Origin: JALSJK01 sp964530345
Lineage (GTDB): Bacteria; Pseudomonadota; Gammaproteobacteria; Methylococcales; Methylomonadaceae
DNA: 14,524 nucleotides
Assembly (NCBI GenBank): GCA_964530345.1
Contig: CAZGYJ010000074.1
Location: 1 to 14,524 of the forward strand
Reading direction: 5' to 3'
Shown piece by piece: positions 1 through 7,473 of the stretch; position 1 is the stretch's first letter, and the number at the start of each line of letters is the position of its first letter. The notes under the pieces were generated by a model that saw only the letters and a list, made by a program, of their open reading frames with translations, did no database searches and was not told the DNA's origin. Made by a program: the position numbers and the translations under genes.

Positions 1-1
1 C

Positions 2-55
2 ACCAATCCGTTCGATGGTGCTAACCGTAGAGTGCAGTTTTATCGGGCGCCATAA
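2..55 (+). CDS. C-terminal end of a probable OmpA-family protein (partial)
   Basis: The frame starting at base 2 stays open into the window and ends with TAA at 53-55. It encodes a tail reading NPFDGANRRVQFYRAP. The pattern NP-x-D-x-x-NRRV-x-F is typical of the very end of OmpA-like peptidoglycan-binding domains, where the NRR arginines lie near the peptidoglycan ligand. The other two plus-strand frames give no comparable motif. The gene probably encodes an outer-membrane or periplasmic anchor protein, but only 17 residues are visible, so the family call is an inference. It lies 37 bp upstream of the next gene in the same direction and could be co-transcribed with it. Confidence 0.45.
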   Translation, partial: TNPFDGANRRVQFYRAP

Positions 56-92
56 TTTTTTGGTGATTTAGAAACCAATCAGGAGTGTCAAA

Positions 93-821
93 ATGCGACA
101 ATTGGCTTATTCATTAATAGTACTTGCAACTACTACGACTGTAAACGCTGAATCTATTTTTAATTTTGGTTCCAATAACACTGTTTCCAGTGGCAAGATC
201 ATTATTAATGGAAAAGAAGTGGGTGAATCTTCAGGAAATTATCTGAAAGGTTCTGGAAAGAAAACGACAGTGAGCCGTAATGTCAGCAACTTTGAGCGTA
301 TCAAAATTACAGGTACTGTTGATCTAATTTACTCGAAAGGGCGAAATCATGTGGAAGTTACCGGGGATGAAAACATTGTTAATTATATTAAAACGGAAGT
401 GGATAGTGGAGTTTTAGAAATTTATTCAGATAAACATTTTGCTACCGATATGCCCATTACGGTGACTGTGAGCTCGCCAAGACTAGATGGAGTTATCGTC
501 GATGGTTCCAGTGATGTTGCTTTAAGAAATATTCGTTCAGAAAAGTTTTTAATCCAGCTGAATGGGACAGGCGATATTAGCGCAAGCGGCAAGGTAAAGT
601 CATTGACGATAGATGTTTTTGGTTCTGGCGATGTTAATACGCGAGAGCTGATTGCCGATAATGTTGAGGCAAAACTTAATGGTACCGGAGATTTAAATAT
701 CACAGCTTTACAATCTTTGAATGCAACCGTTTCTGGAGCGGGAGATATTGTCTATTACGGTAATCCACCGGTTGTTAATAGCAATGCCTTTGGCGTTGGG
801 GACATAACACCAGGTGACTAA
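93..821 (+). CDS. secreted DUF2807-type (putative adhesin, head GIN domain) protein
   Basis: A 242-residue exported protein. Residues 1-19 form a signal peptide with a short positive start, a hydrophobic core and an A-x-A-like site (VNA-ES). From about residue 60 the chain resembles the DUF2807 (putative auto-transporter adhesin) fold. After the NFERIKITGTVDLIY segment there are six regularly spaced G-x-x-D turns at about residues 138, 158, 177, 197, 215 and 234 (GSSD, GTGD, GSGD, GTGD, GAGD, GVGD), as expected for rungs of a right-handed beta-helix. The start is supported by AGGAG at 81-85, seven bases upstream. The stop overlaps the next start (TAATG), so the two genes are probably translationally coupled. 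The family has no firmly established function; a periplasmic or surface role is inferred. Confidence is high for the gene and good for the family. Confidence 0.85.
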   Translation: MRQLAYSLIVLATTTTVNAESIFNFGSNNTVSSGKIIINGKEVGESSGNYLKGSGKKTTVSRNVSNFERIKITGTVDLIYSKGRNHVEVTGDENIVNYIKTEVDSGVLEIYSDKHFATDMPITVTVSSPRLDGVIVDGSSDVALRNIRSEKFLIQLNGTGDISASGKVKSLTIDVFGSGDVNTRELIADNVEAKLNGTGDLNITALQSLNATVSGAGDIVYYGNPPVVNSNAFGVGDITPGD

Positions 822-1237
822 TGAAAAAAAATAACAAGATTTTGTCAGGTTTAATCGGATTGATTGTTTCTGTATCTAGTAATGCCGAAAACAATAATGA
901 TGCTCCAGTTACATTTGCTGCAATAAATTTCTCTGAAGTAACAATAACGGAGCCGACAACCAAACCCAGGAAAAAATTCAAATCAAGATCCATCAAAAGA
1001 TCGGCAGTAAATTCAGAACGAAAGCAGTACGAAATCGAAGGTTATATGAATAATAATCAAGCCTATGTTCGCATGGTTCTGGAAAAGGAAAATGATAAAT
1101 ATGTGGTTGGAAATATGTATGATAAGTCAGGGAAAGAGACTTATATTCATGGTGAATATGTTGATGGTGCATTGCATGTTTATGACAAACAGGGTGTGCA
1201 TTATACAATTGTTGTTAATGAAAAAAGCTGGAAATAA
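821..1237 (+). CDS. secreted hypothetical protein, coupled to the DUF2807 gene
   Basis: A 138-residue protein of unknown function. Residues 1-22 look like a signal peptide (MKKNNK, then a hydrophobic stretch and SNA-EN). A low-complexity region rich in Lys, Arg, Ser and Thr follows at about 45-65. The C-terminal half (about 70-138) alternates hydrophobic and polar residues with many Tyr and Gly-Asp turns, consistent with a small all-beta domain. The ATG overlaps the upstream TAA by one base, with AGGTGA just upstream at 812-817, so translation is probably coupled. The two proteins may act together in the envelope, inferred from position only. A strong terminator follows 34 bp after the stop. 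I do not recognise a family. Confidence 0.75.
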   Translation: MKKNNKILSGLIGLIVSVSSNAENNNDAPVTFAAINFSEVTITEPTTKPRKKFKSRSIKRSAVNSERKQYEIEGYMNNNQAYVRMVLEKENDKYVVGNMYDKSGKETYIHGEYVDGALHVYDKQGVHYTIVVNEKSWK

Positions 1238-1271
1238 AATCTGAATGGATATTGCCGATTTCTATGAAAAC

Positions 1272-1297
1272 ATACCCCATTGTATCTAATGGGGTAT
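1272..1297. terminator. bidirectional rho-independent terminator
   Basis: A perfect 10-bp inverted repeat, ATACCCCATT (1272-1281) and AATGGGGTAT (1288-1297), surrounds a 6-base loop. On the plus strand it is followed by TTCTTCT and on the minus strand by a short GTTTTC tract. It lies between convergent genes ending at 1237 (+) and 1314 (-), as expected for a shared terminator. Confidence 0.85.
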
Positions 1298-1313
1298 TTC
1301 TTCTATCTGATTA

Positions 1314-1727
1314 TCAATGTTTGCCCGGTTCTAATTTCACGCCACGTCTTTCGTAAGTGATATAGGCCTGTATATCTATCATTCTTGGGTCATCTGCTGC
1401 GAGCGGCTGACCTTCAGCTGGATTTCTGATGCACCAGTTGACCATTTCCCAAAGTGGCACGATTTTACCAATTTGCTTTTGGAATTTGGGATAGGTTTCT
1501 GGATGGGTGTTTGCCGCATTGGGATGGCATTGAGCGCAAACTACTTCATTACTACCCAAAGGAGTGGTCCATAATTTTCGGCCTTTTGCTACGCTTGCCA
1601 TAAATTGTTGTTGCCAGCGTTCAAGATCTTTGTCAGTAAACTCATCGGCATAAATAGATTGAAGTGAAGATAAAGCAAAAACAGAAAATAACAAGACTGT
1701 TTTTGGAAACAATGATTGATTGATCAT
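1314..1727 (-). CDS. periplasmic monoheme cytochrome c, SoxA/TsdA-like
   Basis: A 137-residue exported c-type cytochrome. A signal peptide covers residues 1-27 (cleavage near IYA-DEF). One heme-binding motif, CAQCH, sits at 64-68. The downstream block WEMVNWCIRNPAEGQPLAAD (93-112), followed by DDPRM-x-x-I-x-AYI, resembles the C-terminal part of SoxA/TsdA-type cytochromes, where a cysteine in an N-x-C-[MI] motif is the unusual distal heme ligand. Here that candidate is Cys99, with Met95 as alternative. The protein is shorter than SoxA or TsdA and has a single heme, so it is more likely an electron carrier or subunit than a complete thiosulfate enzyme. It is the last gene of the minus-strand operon, with AGGAG nine bases before its ATG, and follows the phosphoesterase by 21 bp. 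Electron transfer with the di-heme peroxidase of the operon is inferred. Confidence 0.85.
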   Translation of the reverse strand: MINQSLFPKTVLLFSVFALSSLQSIYADEFTDKDLERWQQQFMASVAKGRKLWTTPLGSNEVVCAQCHPNAANTHPETYPKFQKQIGKIVPLWEMVNWCIRNPAEGQPLAADDPRMIDIQAYITYERRGVKLEPGKH

Positions 1728-1748
1728 GGCTTTCTCCTTAAAAAATGA

Positions 1749-2825
1749 TTAATAATGGATTTGCGGAGGAATACGAGCATCTTTATTCTGATATTGAGTG
1801 TCTTCAGGTCTATTGTTTTTTGGGTTGAACCGGACACTCCGATCCTGATTATCATACAACGTGAAATTGATATCGACGTTACCATTAGCCATATCAATCA
1901 ATTGCCAACCGGTCGCATCCCGCTCGAAGAAAGGATCTGCCCGATTCATTGGTACCGTTAATTTAGGTAAATATTGTTTGGCCTGAGCATAGGAAGAAGG
2001 ATAAGGCCAGGGCCAGGCAGTCGCCATTACAGAATGGAAGCTGATATTGCCGATTTGATTATATTGTATTTGGTGCACATGCCCGTAAATGACTGATACT
2101 TTATTAAATGGTTGTAGCAGCGCTTGAATTTGTTCGGCATCTTCTGTCCAAAAATTCCAGCCTTTATAAATTTTCTGTAATGGTGAATGAGAAAAAACTA
2201 CGATTGGCGTGGATTTAGAAATTTTTGCCAAGTCATTTTTTAACCATTTTCTTTGCTCTTCGCCGACCATAAATGGCGAACCATTTGGATTATCAAGTCC
2301 AGCCATTTCTACCATGCGCTGTTCAGCACTTGGCCAGCGATTATAGGTCCAGTCATCATAAGTACGGATACTGTTGAGCACGATGAAATGTACACCCTTA
2401 TGGTCAAAACTATAATACTGGGGACCAAAAAGTTTTTCCCAATATGCACCCAGATCAAGGTAATAATCATGTTCACCCATGACATAACGAACCTTATGGT
2501 TAAGTGCTGACATAATTTCTGCACCATGATCCAATTCTGGTTTACTGCCAAGTTGGGCAAGGTCACCACCAAACATCACAAAATCAGGCTTGGGAGACAA
2601 TAAATTGGTTTCAGCAACAGCACGAATTAGCCCTCTATCCCAATTTCTGACAAAACGAGACCCTTTAATGTGCTGAATATGGGCATCAGAAATATAAGCG
2701 AAGCTGAAATTTTCGTTACTATTGGCAAATGCCAATTCTACCAGGCTTATAGGTAAAGTACTGGCTAATGCTAAACTCCCGGTGTTTTTAATAAAATTAC
2801 GGCGACTAAGATTTGGTTTTTTCAT
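1749..2825 (-). CDS. Tat-exported calcineurin-like metallophosphoesterase
   Basis: A 358-residue protein with a twin-arginine signal: SRRNFIK at 7-13, a mild hydrophobic stretch and a site near AFA-NS (about residue 35). The metallophosphoesterase motifs appear in order: D-A-H (47-49, usual DxH), GGD (86-88), GEHD (117-120, usual GNHD), SHSP (212-215) and GHVH (248-251). These build the two-metal phosphoesterase site. The Asn of GNHD is replaced by Glu118, which should change metal-2 coordination or chemistry. Export by Tat suggests the enzyme folds and loads metal in the cytoplasm before working in the periplasm. AAGGAG precedes the start and overlaps the end of the peroxidase gene 11 bp upstream, so it is in the operon. 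The substrate is unknown; CpdA-like nucleotide phosphodiesterase is one possibility. Confidence 0.9.
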   Translation of the reverse strand: MKKPNLSRRNFIKNTGSLALASTLPISLVELAFANSNENFSFAYISDAHIQHIKGSRFVRNWDRGLIRAVAETNLLSPKPDFVMFGGDLAQLGSKPELDHGAEIMSALNHKVRYVMGEHDYYLDLGAYWEKLFGPQYYSFDHKGVHFIVLNSIRTYDDWTYNRWPSAEQRMVEMAGLDNPNGSPFMVGEEQRKWLKNDLAKISKSTPIVVFSHSPLQKIYKGWNFWTEDAEQIQALLQPFNKVSVIYGHVHQIQYNQIGNISFHSVMATAWPWPYPSSYAQAKQYLPKLTVPMNRADPFFERDATGWQLIDMANGNVDINFTLYDNQDRSVRFNPKNNRPEDTQYQNKDARIPPQIHY

Positions 2826-2836
2826 GGTTTTCTCCT

Positions 2837-4030
2837 TTATTGAGGCATCGCATTAACAGCGGAAGTAGCATATTCGGGACTGGTTAGTGCTTGCATAAAG
2901 GCTACCAAGTCATCAATTTGTGAATCAGTCAAATTCAGCGGGCGGATTCCTCCACTTAGATACGGATTGACTTTGGCTCCAATTGGAGTGACACCACCAT
3001 TGTTGTAGTGAATAATGACATCTTTAAGAGTTTTAAGGCTGCCATCATGCATGTATGGCGCTGTCAATTCGACATTTCGTAATGTTGGTGTTTTAAAGGC
3101 GCCCATTTCGCCAATATTTTTAGTGACAGCGAAACGGCCTAATTCGGATGACTTTTTGTTGGTTAGTACCTGTACATCAACTTCACTGCCTGTATATTTC
3201 GCTTTTAAATATGCTTTGGCTAATTTTGGAATATCTTGCTGAATTTCATTAATGCCTATTCCGATGTTATGAAAGCGACTGTCAGTGAATATCGCATGAT
3301 CCTGCTCAATGGTATGACAGGATACACAACGTCCCTGGCCAATGAATAATTGAAATCCTCTTTTTTGTTGTTCAGTTAGCGCCTTGTTATCGCCAATAAA
3401 ATAAAAACGATCAAATGCAGAATTACCTGAAACAATAGTTCGTTCAAAGCTTGCTATTGCCTTGGCGACATGGTCTATAGTGATTTGATTTTCGTTAATT
3501 CCAAAAACAGAGTTAAAAGCAGATTTGTAAGTTGGATCATTTCTAACGATAGAAATGATGGGTTCATGATTGGCAAGGCCATGTTCAACCGGGTTGATAA
3601 ATGGTTGCTTGGACTGACCTTCAAGATCAGGTTCGCGGCCATCCCAAAATTGAGATTTGTTAAATGCCGCATTGATGACAGTGGGCGCATTCCTGGTGCC
3701 AGTCAAATTATGATGGCCTAATGAAAATTGCAAACCATCGGTAAATGCTTTGTTTCTGACATGACAGTTAGCGCAGCTTACCGTACCATCAATAGAAAAT
3801 CGCTTGTCATGAAATAACTTATCTCCAAGTGCTATTTTTTCAGGAGTTTGCAGATTATTTTGCGGGACAGGAACAGGAGGTAGCCCCAATAAAGGATTTT
3901 CATTATTCTGATTGGGTGATGAGTTCGATTGAGGTTGCGGGGTATCATCCAAAGCTGGATTTTTGTCAATTGATTTAGAGCATGCGATTAATATCGTCAC
4001 GCTCCATATTATCAAGAATAAAGATCGCAT
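2837..4030 (-). CDS. di-heme cytochrome c peroxidase/MauG-family lipoprotein
   Basis: A 397-residue lipoprotein: the signal ends in LIAC with Cys17 as the lipid-modified residue, followed by a Pro/Asn/Gln-rich linker to about residue 60. Two heme motifs are present, CANCH (86-90) and CVSCH (235-239), together with family signatures FWDGR (128-132) and TPTLRNVELTAPYMHDGS (314-331), in which Met327 is the likely axial ligand. Bacterial cytochrome c peroxidases reduce hydrogen peroxide to water with electrons from small cytochromes; MauG relatives instead oxidise partner proteins, and the sequence alone does not separate the two. GGAGG lies five bases before the start. The gene heads a three-gene operon and is divergent from an OxyR-like regulator across 135 bp, which favours a peroxide-response role. 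Confidence 0.9.
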   Translation of the reverse strand: MRSLFLIIWSVTILIACSKSIDKNPALDDTPQPQSNSSPNQNNENPLLGLPPVPVPQNNLQTPEKIALGDKLFHDKRFSIDGTVSCANCHVRNKAFTDGLQFSLGHHNLTGTRNAPTVINAAFNKSQFWDGREPDLEGQSKQPFINPVEHGLANHEPIISIVRNDPTYKSAFNSVFGINENQITIDHVAKAIASFERTIVSGNSAFDRFYFIGDNKALTEQQKRGFQLFIGQGRCVSCHTIEQDHAIFTDSRFHNIGIGINEIQQDIPKLAKAYLKAKYTGSEVDVQVLTNKKSSELGRFAVTKNIGEMGAFKTPTLRNVELTAPYMHDGSLKTLKDVIIHYNNGGVTPIGAKVNPYLSGGIRPLNLTDSQIDDLVAFMQALTSPEYATSAVNAMPQ

Positions 4031-4089
4031 AAATGCCTCCGGGGTTTTGTTTGAGGATCAAGTATCAAGTTGTACTATAGGTCTTGCTG

Positions 4090-4112
4090 TTCAATTAGTA
4101 AAATTGATTGAA
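4090..4112. promoter_or_regulatory. candidate LysR-type operator in the peroxidase/OxyR divergent promoter
   Basis: Inside the 135-bp divergent region is the inverted repeat TTCAAT-N11-ATTGAA (4090-4112), which also contains CAAT-N7-ATTG. The T-N11-A geometry is that of LysR-type binding sites, and the N7 spacing resembles OxyR half-sites (ATAG-N7-CTAT), although the bases differ. A CTATAG is also present at 4074-4079. The assignment rests on position and symmetry only. Confidence 0.3.
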
Positions 4113-4165
4113 TTTATCGTGTCGATTGTTTATTTTAATCATTGCTTCCCGAATTATTGATTTTT

Positions 4166-5068
4166 ATGAAATTACCTACGGTAAAACAATTACTTTATTT
4201 AGTGGCTTTGGATGAACACCGGCATTTTGGCAAAGCCGCCAAGTCCTGCTTTATTTCACAGTCCGGATTTAGTATTGCGATTAAAGAACTAGAGGACTTA
4301 TTGCAAGTTCAATTAGTCGATCGGACCAATAAGTCTGTAACAATAACGGCGATAGGTAAGCAAGTGGTTACTAAAGCACGCTTGTGTTTGCAAGAACTTG
4401 AGTTGCTAGCCGAAATTCCTAGAGATTCGCAATATCCATTATCAGGAAAATTAGTTTTAGGTGTTATTCCTACCATTGCACCTTTTTTGATGCCTTTATT
4501 AATGGAACCCATTCGTACCCAGTTTCCAGCTTTGAAATTATTTTTAAAAGAACAGACTACGCAATTACTTTATGATGAATTAATGGCCGGCTATATTGAT
4601 TTAATGCTGGTTGCTTTACCTTATGAGTTCAAACATGTCGATGTCATGCCTTTGTTCAAGGATCGTTTTATGCTGGCCTGCCATACTCATACCAAGTGGA
4701 TTAATAAACAAAAAAAGCTGGTCGATCAGTTACAGGAAGACAGTGTTTTGTTACTAGAAGATGGCCATTGTTTACGCGAACATACCTTGTTAGCCTGTAA
4801 ATTATTGCATACTAACAAAGTGAATCAATTTGCTGCGACCAGTATTCACACCTTATTACAAATGGTTGAAATTGATTTGGGGGTGACTTTTATACCAAAA
4901 ATGGCTCAAAATTCGGCGCTGCTGGTGAATTCAAAGCTTGAGGTATATCCATTTGATAATCAAAGCTATCGTGAAATTGGTCTGGTTTGGCGAAAAAACA
5001 GCAGCCATGATGAGGAGTTTCGTTGTTTTGGTGAATTTATTCAAAGAACGTATGCTGTAGAAAATTGA
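4166..5068 (+). CDS. oxyR: OxyR-like LysR-family peroxide sensor/regulator
   Basis: A 300-residue LysR-type regulator. The N-terminal winged helix (residues 1-60, with the YLVALDEHRHFGKAAKSC segment) matches OxyR closely. The regulatory domain contains LLLEDGHCLREHTLLAC, giving Cys202 and Cys211 nine residues apart, exactly like the Cys199/Cys208 pair whose disulfide activates E. coli OxyR; His and Arg next to the first Cys are conserved too. I chose the ATG at 4166 rather than the TTG at 4142 because MKLPTVKQLLYLVAL aligns with the OxyR start; neither start has a clear ribosome binding site. It is divergent from the cytochrome c peroxidase operon, a likely target. The ortholog call rests on remembered sequence similarity. 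Confidence 0.85.
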   Translation: MKLPTVKQLLYLVALDEHRHFGKAAKSCFISQSGFSIAIKELEDLLQVQLVDRTNKSVTITAIGKQVVTKARLCLQELELLAEIPRDSQYPLSGKLVLGVIPTIAPFLMPLLMEPIRTQFPALKLFLKEQTTQLLYDELMAGYIDLMLVALPYEFKHVDVMPLFKDRFMLACHTHTKWINKQKKLVDQLQEDSVLLLEDGHCLREHTLLACKLLHTNKVNQFAATSIHTLLQMVEIDLGVTFIPKMAQNSALLVNSKLEVYPFDNQSYREIGLVWRKNSSHDEEFRCFGEFIQRTYAVEN

Positions 5069-5080
5069 GAAAAGAATGAA

Positions 5081-5233
5081 TCAATCTTCATAGATTGTAT
5101 CAATCAGATCTTTAAACCAGCGCGGTCTGAAAATAACGGCATATAGACAAATCATGCTGGTGATTGGGAACGGACCCATGCCAATGACGATCATAAAAAT
5201 TAGAAATAAAGCGGTGTAGATCCGTGTTTTCAT
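5081..5233 (-). CDS. small membrane protein, 50 residues
   Basis: A short minus-strand frame starting with ATG at 5233-5231 and ending TGA at 5083-5081 encodes a 50-residue protein. It begins MKTRIYTALFLIFMIVIGMG, has a short P-F-P turn and a second apolar stretch (ITSMICLYAVIF), then an FRPRWFKDLID tail. The two apolar segments around a Gly-Pro turn and the basic-aromatic tail suggest an inner-membrane hairpin with cytoplasmic ends. A weak AAGGCG lies about 14 bases upstream. It occupies most of an otherwise gene-free gap and ends 12 bp from the OxyR-like gene, to which it is convergent. I have an impression of similar short FRPRWFK proteins in other gammaproteobacteria but cannot check it. 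Function unknown. Confidence 0.6.
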   Translation of the reverse strand: MKTRIYTALFLIFMIVIGMGPFPITSMICLYAVIFRPRWFKDLIDTIYED

Positions 5234-5261
5234 GATTTGAAATTATTCGCCTTGGTTCTAA

Positions 5262-5290
5262 TTGCAGTCATACGTCAGTAAGCGTACACT
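5262..5290 (+). promoter_or_regulatory. possible sigma-70 promoter of the NfeD operon
   Basis: TTGCAG (5262-5267) and TACACT (5285-5290) are separated by 17 bases and lie 27 bases before the NfeD start. The matches to TTGACA and TATAAT are 3/6 and 4/6, so this is a reasonable but weak prediction. Confidence 0.35.
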
Positions 5291-5317
5291 CAAATTAAGT
5301 TTACAACAAGCGGGGGT

Positions 5318-6727
5318 ATGATGCCTGCAATTATTCAGTCCAATATCGTTTGGTTTCTGAGCGTAGTAATCATGATATTTCAGAGTGCATTTGCAACTGA
5401 CGAAGGCAATGCACATGGCAACCAAAACAATTTTGAACCCCAGAAAATCGTTCAGTTACAAATTGATGGCCCTGTTGGGCCTGCAACTTCAGATTATTTG
5501 ACCAGAAATCTGGATAAAGCAGCTGATCTACACGCATTATTTGTACTTATTCGTATTGATACGCCGGGAGGGCTTGATACCTCGATGCGAGAGATAATAA
5601 AAAAAATTATTGCCTCACCGGTTCCCGTTGTAAGTTTTGTTGCGCCGAGTGGTGCCAGAGCGGCGAGCGCAGGAACCTATATTCTGTATGCCAGCCATAT
5701 TGCTGCTATGGCGCCGGCCACCAATTTAGGTGCTGCAACTCCCGTGCAATTAATTAATCCAGGTCAACTGGGTAAAGACAAACCCTCTGGGAAGGAAACC
5801 CAGGACCAACAACCAAATGTGATTATCGATGACCCCATGGCGCATAAAGTTATCAATGATGCGGTTGCCTATATTCGCGGCTTGGCAAAAATGCGCGGTA
5901 GAAACGAACAATGGGCCGAAAAAGCAGTACGAGAAGCGGCGAGTATGCCTTCTGAAGAAGCATTGGTTCATCACGTCATTGATATTTTAGCCGTTAATGA
6001 GACTGATTTAATCCAGCAGTTGGATCAACGAAAAATTAATGTGCTGGGACAGGAAGTAACCCTACATACGCAACATGCAGTTATCGAAAAGATTGACCCT
6101 GACTGGCGTAGTGAACTTCTTGCAGTCATAACCAACCCCAATGTTGCTTACATTTTGATGTTGGTAGGGATTTATGGGTTGATTTTAGAATTTTACAATC
6201 CCGGAAGCGTGGTGCCTGGTACGGTTGGTGCGATATGCCTACTATTGGCATTATTTGCCTTTCAGGTTTTGCCCATTAACTATGCAGGAATGGCATTAAT
6301 TATTTTTGGAATTGCCCTGATGATAGCTGAGGCATTTGTGCCCAGTATTGGTGTGCTTGGATTTGGCGGTATTACTTCGTTTGTCATCGGTTCAATAATT
6401 TTGATGGATACTGATGCTCCCGGTTTTGGTATTAATTTAGGATTAGTGGCTGGGTTAGCCTTAAGCAGCGCCTTGTTTTTAATATTGGCACTGGGTTTAT
6501 TAGTGAAATCAAGGCAAGCTCCAGTGGTTTCAGGTCGAGAGGCATTAATAGGTGAAACAGGACAAGCGCTGGAAGATTTTGATGTAATCGGTATGGTTAG
6601 GGTTCATAGCGAAAACTGGCGGGCTAGGTCGGAAAGGCCGATTCATAAAAATGAAAAAGTGATTATTTATGATATTGATGGTTTAACCTTGCTGGTGAAG
6701 CCTTTGCAACAACCAAAACAGGAGTAA
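5318..6727 (+). CDS. nfeD: NfeD-family membrane-bound ClpP-class serine protease
   Basis: A 469-residue full-length NfeD protein. After an N-terminal signal or anchor (about 1-27), the protease domain (45-230) shows DTPGG (81-85), SGARAASAGT (111-120) with likely nucleophile Ser117, and a conserved HKVINDAVAYIRGLA block with likely general base Lys177, giving a Ser-Lys dyad as in the archaeal stomatin-specific protease 1510-N. A multi-helix membrane region (about 275-397) and an OB-fold NfeD domain (about 400-463) follow. Family knowledge: these proteases cleave the C-terminus of partner stomatins and act in membrane quality control. The partner is the next gene, overlapping by one base. The start could also be the ATG three bases later, which is better spaced from GGGGG at 5312-5316. 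Confidence 0.93.
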   Translation: MMPAIIQSNIVWFLSVVIMIFQSAFATDEGNAHGNQNNFEPQKIVQLQIDGPVGPATSDYLTRNLDKAADLHALFVLIRIDTPGGLDTSMREIIKKIIASPVPVVSFVAPSGARAASAGTYILYASHIAAMAPATNLGAATPVQLINPGQLGKDKPSGKETQDQQPNVIIDDPMAHKVINDAVAYIRGLAKMRGRNEQWAEKAVREAASMPSEEALVHHVIDILAVNETDLIQQLDQRKINVLGQEVTLHTQHAVIEKIDPDWRSELLAVITNPNVAYILMLVGIYGLILEFYNPGSVVPGTVGAICLLLALFAFQVLPINYAGMALIIFGIALMIAEAFVPSIGVLGFGGITSFVIGSIILMDTDAPGFGINLGLVAGLALSSALFLILALGLLVKSRQAPVVSGREALIGETGQALEDFDVIGMVRVHSENWRARSERPIHKNEKVIIYDIDGLTLLVKPLQQPKQE

Positions 6728-6732
6728 TGATC

Positions 6733-7473
6733 ATGTTGAGTTATTTTACTTATGTGTCTCTGGGTATTCTTTTTATTATTTTAATTAGCGCCTTCCGTAT
6801 TTTACGGGAATATGAGCGAGGCGTTATCTTCATGCTTGGTCGATTTTACAAAGTTAAAGGGCCAGGTTTTATTATTGTTATCCCTCTGATACAACAAATG
6901 GTTAAGGTAGATTTACGAACCATTGTCATGGATGTACCCACCCAGGATGTTATTTCCCGCGATAACGTGTCGGTCAAGGTTAATGCGGTTGTTTATTTTC
7001 GGGTAATTGATTCAGATAAGGCCATTATTCAGGTAGAAAATTATTATGATGCTACCAGCCAATTAGCTCAAACGACCTTAAGATCGGTACTAGGTCAGCA
7101 TGATTTGGATGAAATGCTTTCCAGTCGAGATAAATTGAACGCAGATATTCAGGAAATTCTTGATGCCCAAACGGATGCCTGGGGGATAAAGGTAGCTAAT
7201 GTTGAAATTAAACATGTAGATTTGGATGAAAGTATGATTCGTGCGATTGCTAAACAAGCGGAAGCCGAGCGGGAGCGTCGAGCAAAAATTATTCATGCGG
7301 AAGGTGAAATGCAGGCTTCAGCAAAATTACTGGAAGCAGCAACTATTTTGTCAAAGCAACCTCAAGCCATTCAGCTTAGATATTTACAAACATTGACAGA
7401 AATAGCGGGGGAAAAATCGTCAACTATTGTTTTCCCGCTTCCTATTGATCTTTTAAAATCGAGTAAAACATAA
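6733..7473 (+). CDS. slipin (stomatin-like SPFH/band 7 protein)
   Basis: A 246-residue slipin with one N-terminal membrane segment (about 3-22), the family motif REYERGVIFMLGRFYKVKGPG (25-45), an SPFH domain to about residue 165, and a charged Ala/Glu/Arg-rich coiled coil (170-205). The C-terminal segment SSTIVFPLPIDLL (229-241) resembles the hydrophobic tail that NfeD proteases recognise in stomatins. I use the ATG at 6733 because AGGAG (6719-6723) is nine bases away; the ATG at 6727 would be only three bases away, although it overlaps the nfeD stop. SPFH proteins form ring-like oligomers at membrane microdomains. The stop at 7473 directly abuts the next start, showing a tightly packed operon. 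Confidence 0.92.
   Translation: MLSYFTYVSLGILFIILISAFRILREYERGVIFMLGRFYKVKGPGFIIVIPLIQQMVKVDLRTIVMDVPTQDVISRDNVSVKVNAVVYFRVIDSDKAIIQVENYYDATSQLAQTTLRSVLGQHDLDEMLSSRDKLNADIQEILDAQTDAWGIKVANVEIKHVDLDESMIRAIAKQAEAERERRAKIIHAEGEMQASAKLLEAATILSKQPQAIQLRYLQTLTEIAGEKSSTIVFPLPIDLLKSSKT

Noticed and set aside
2253..2510. 85-codon plus-strand frame inside the phosphoesterase gene
   Set aside because: Antisense shadow of a gene with all catalytic motifs present; no ribosome binding site.
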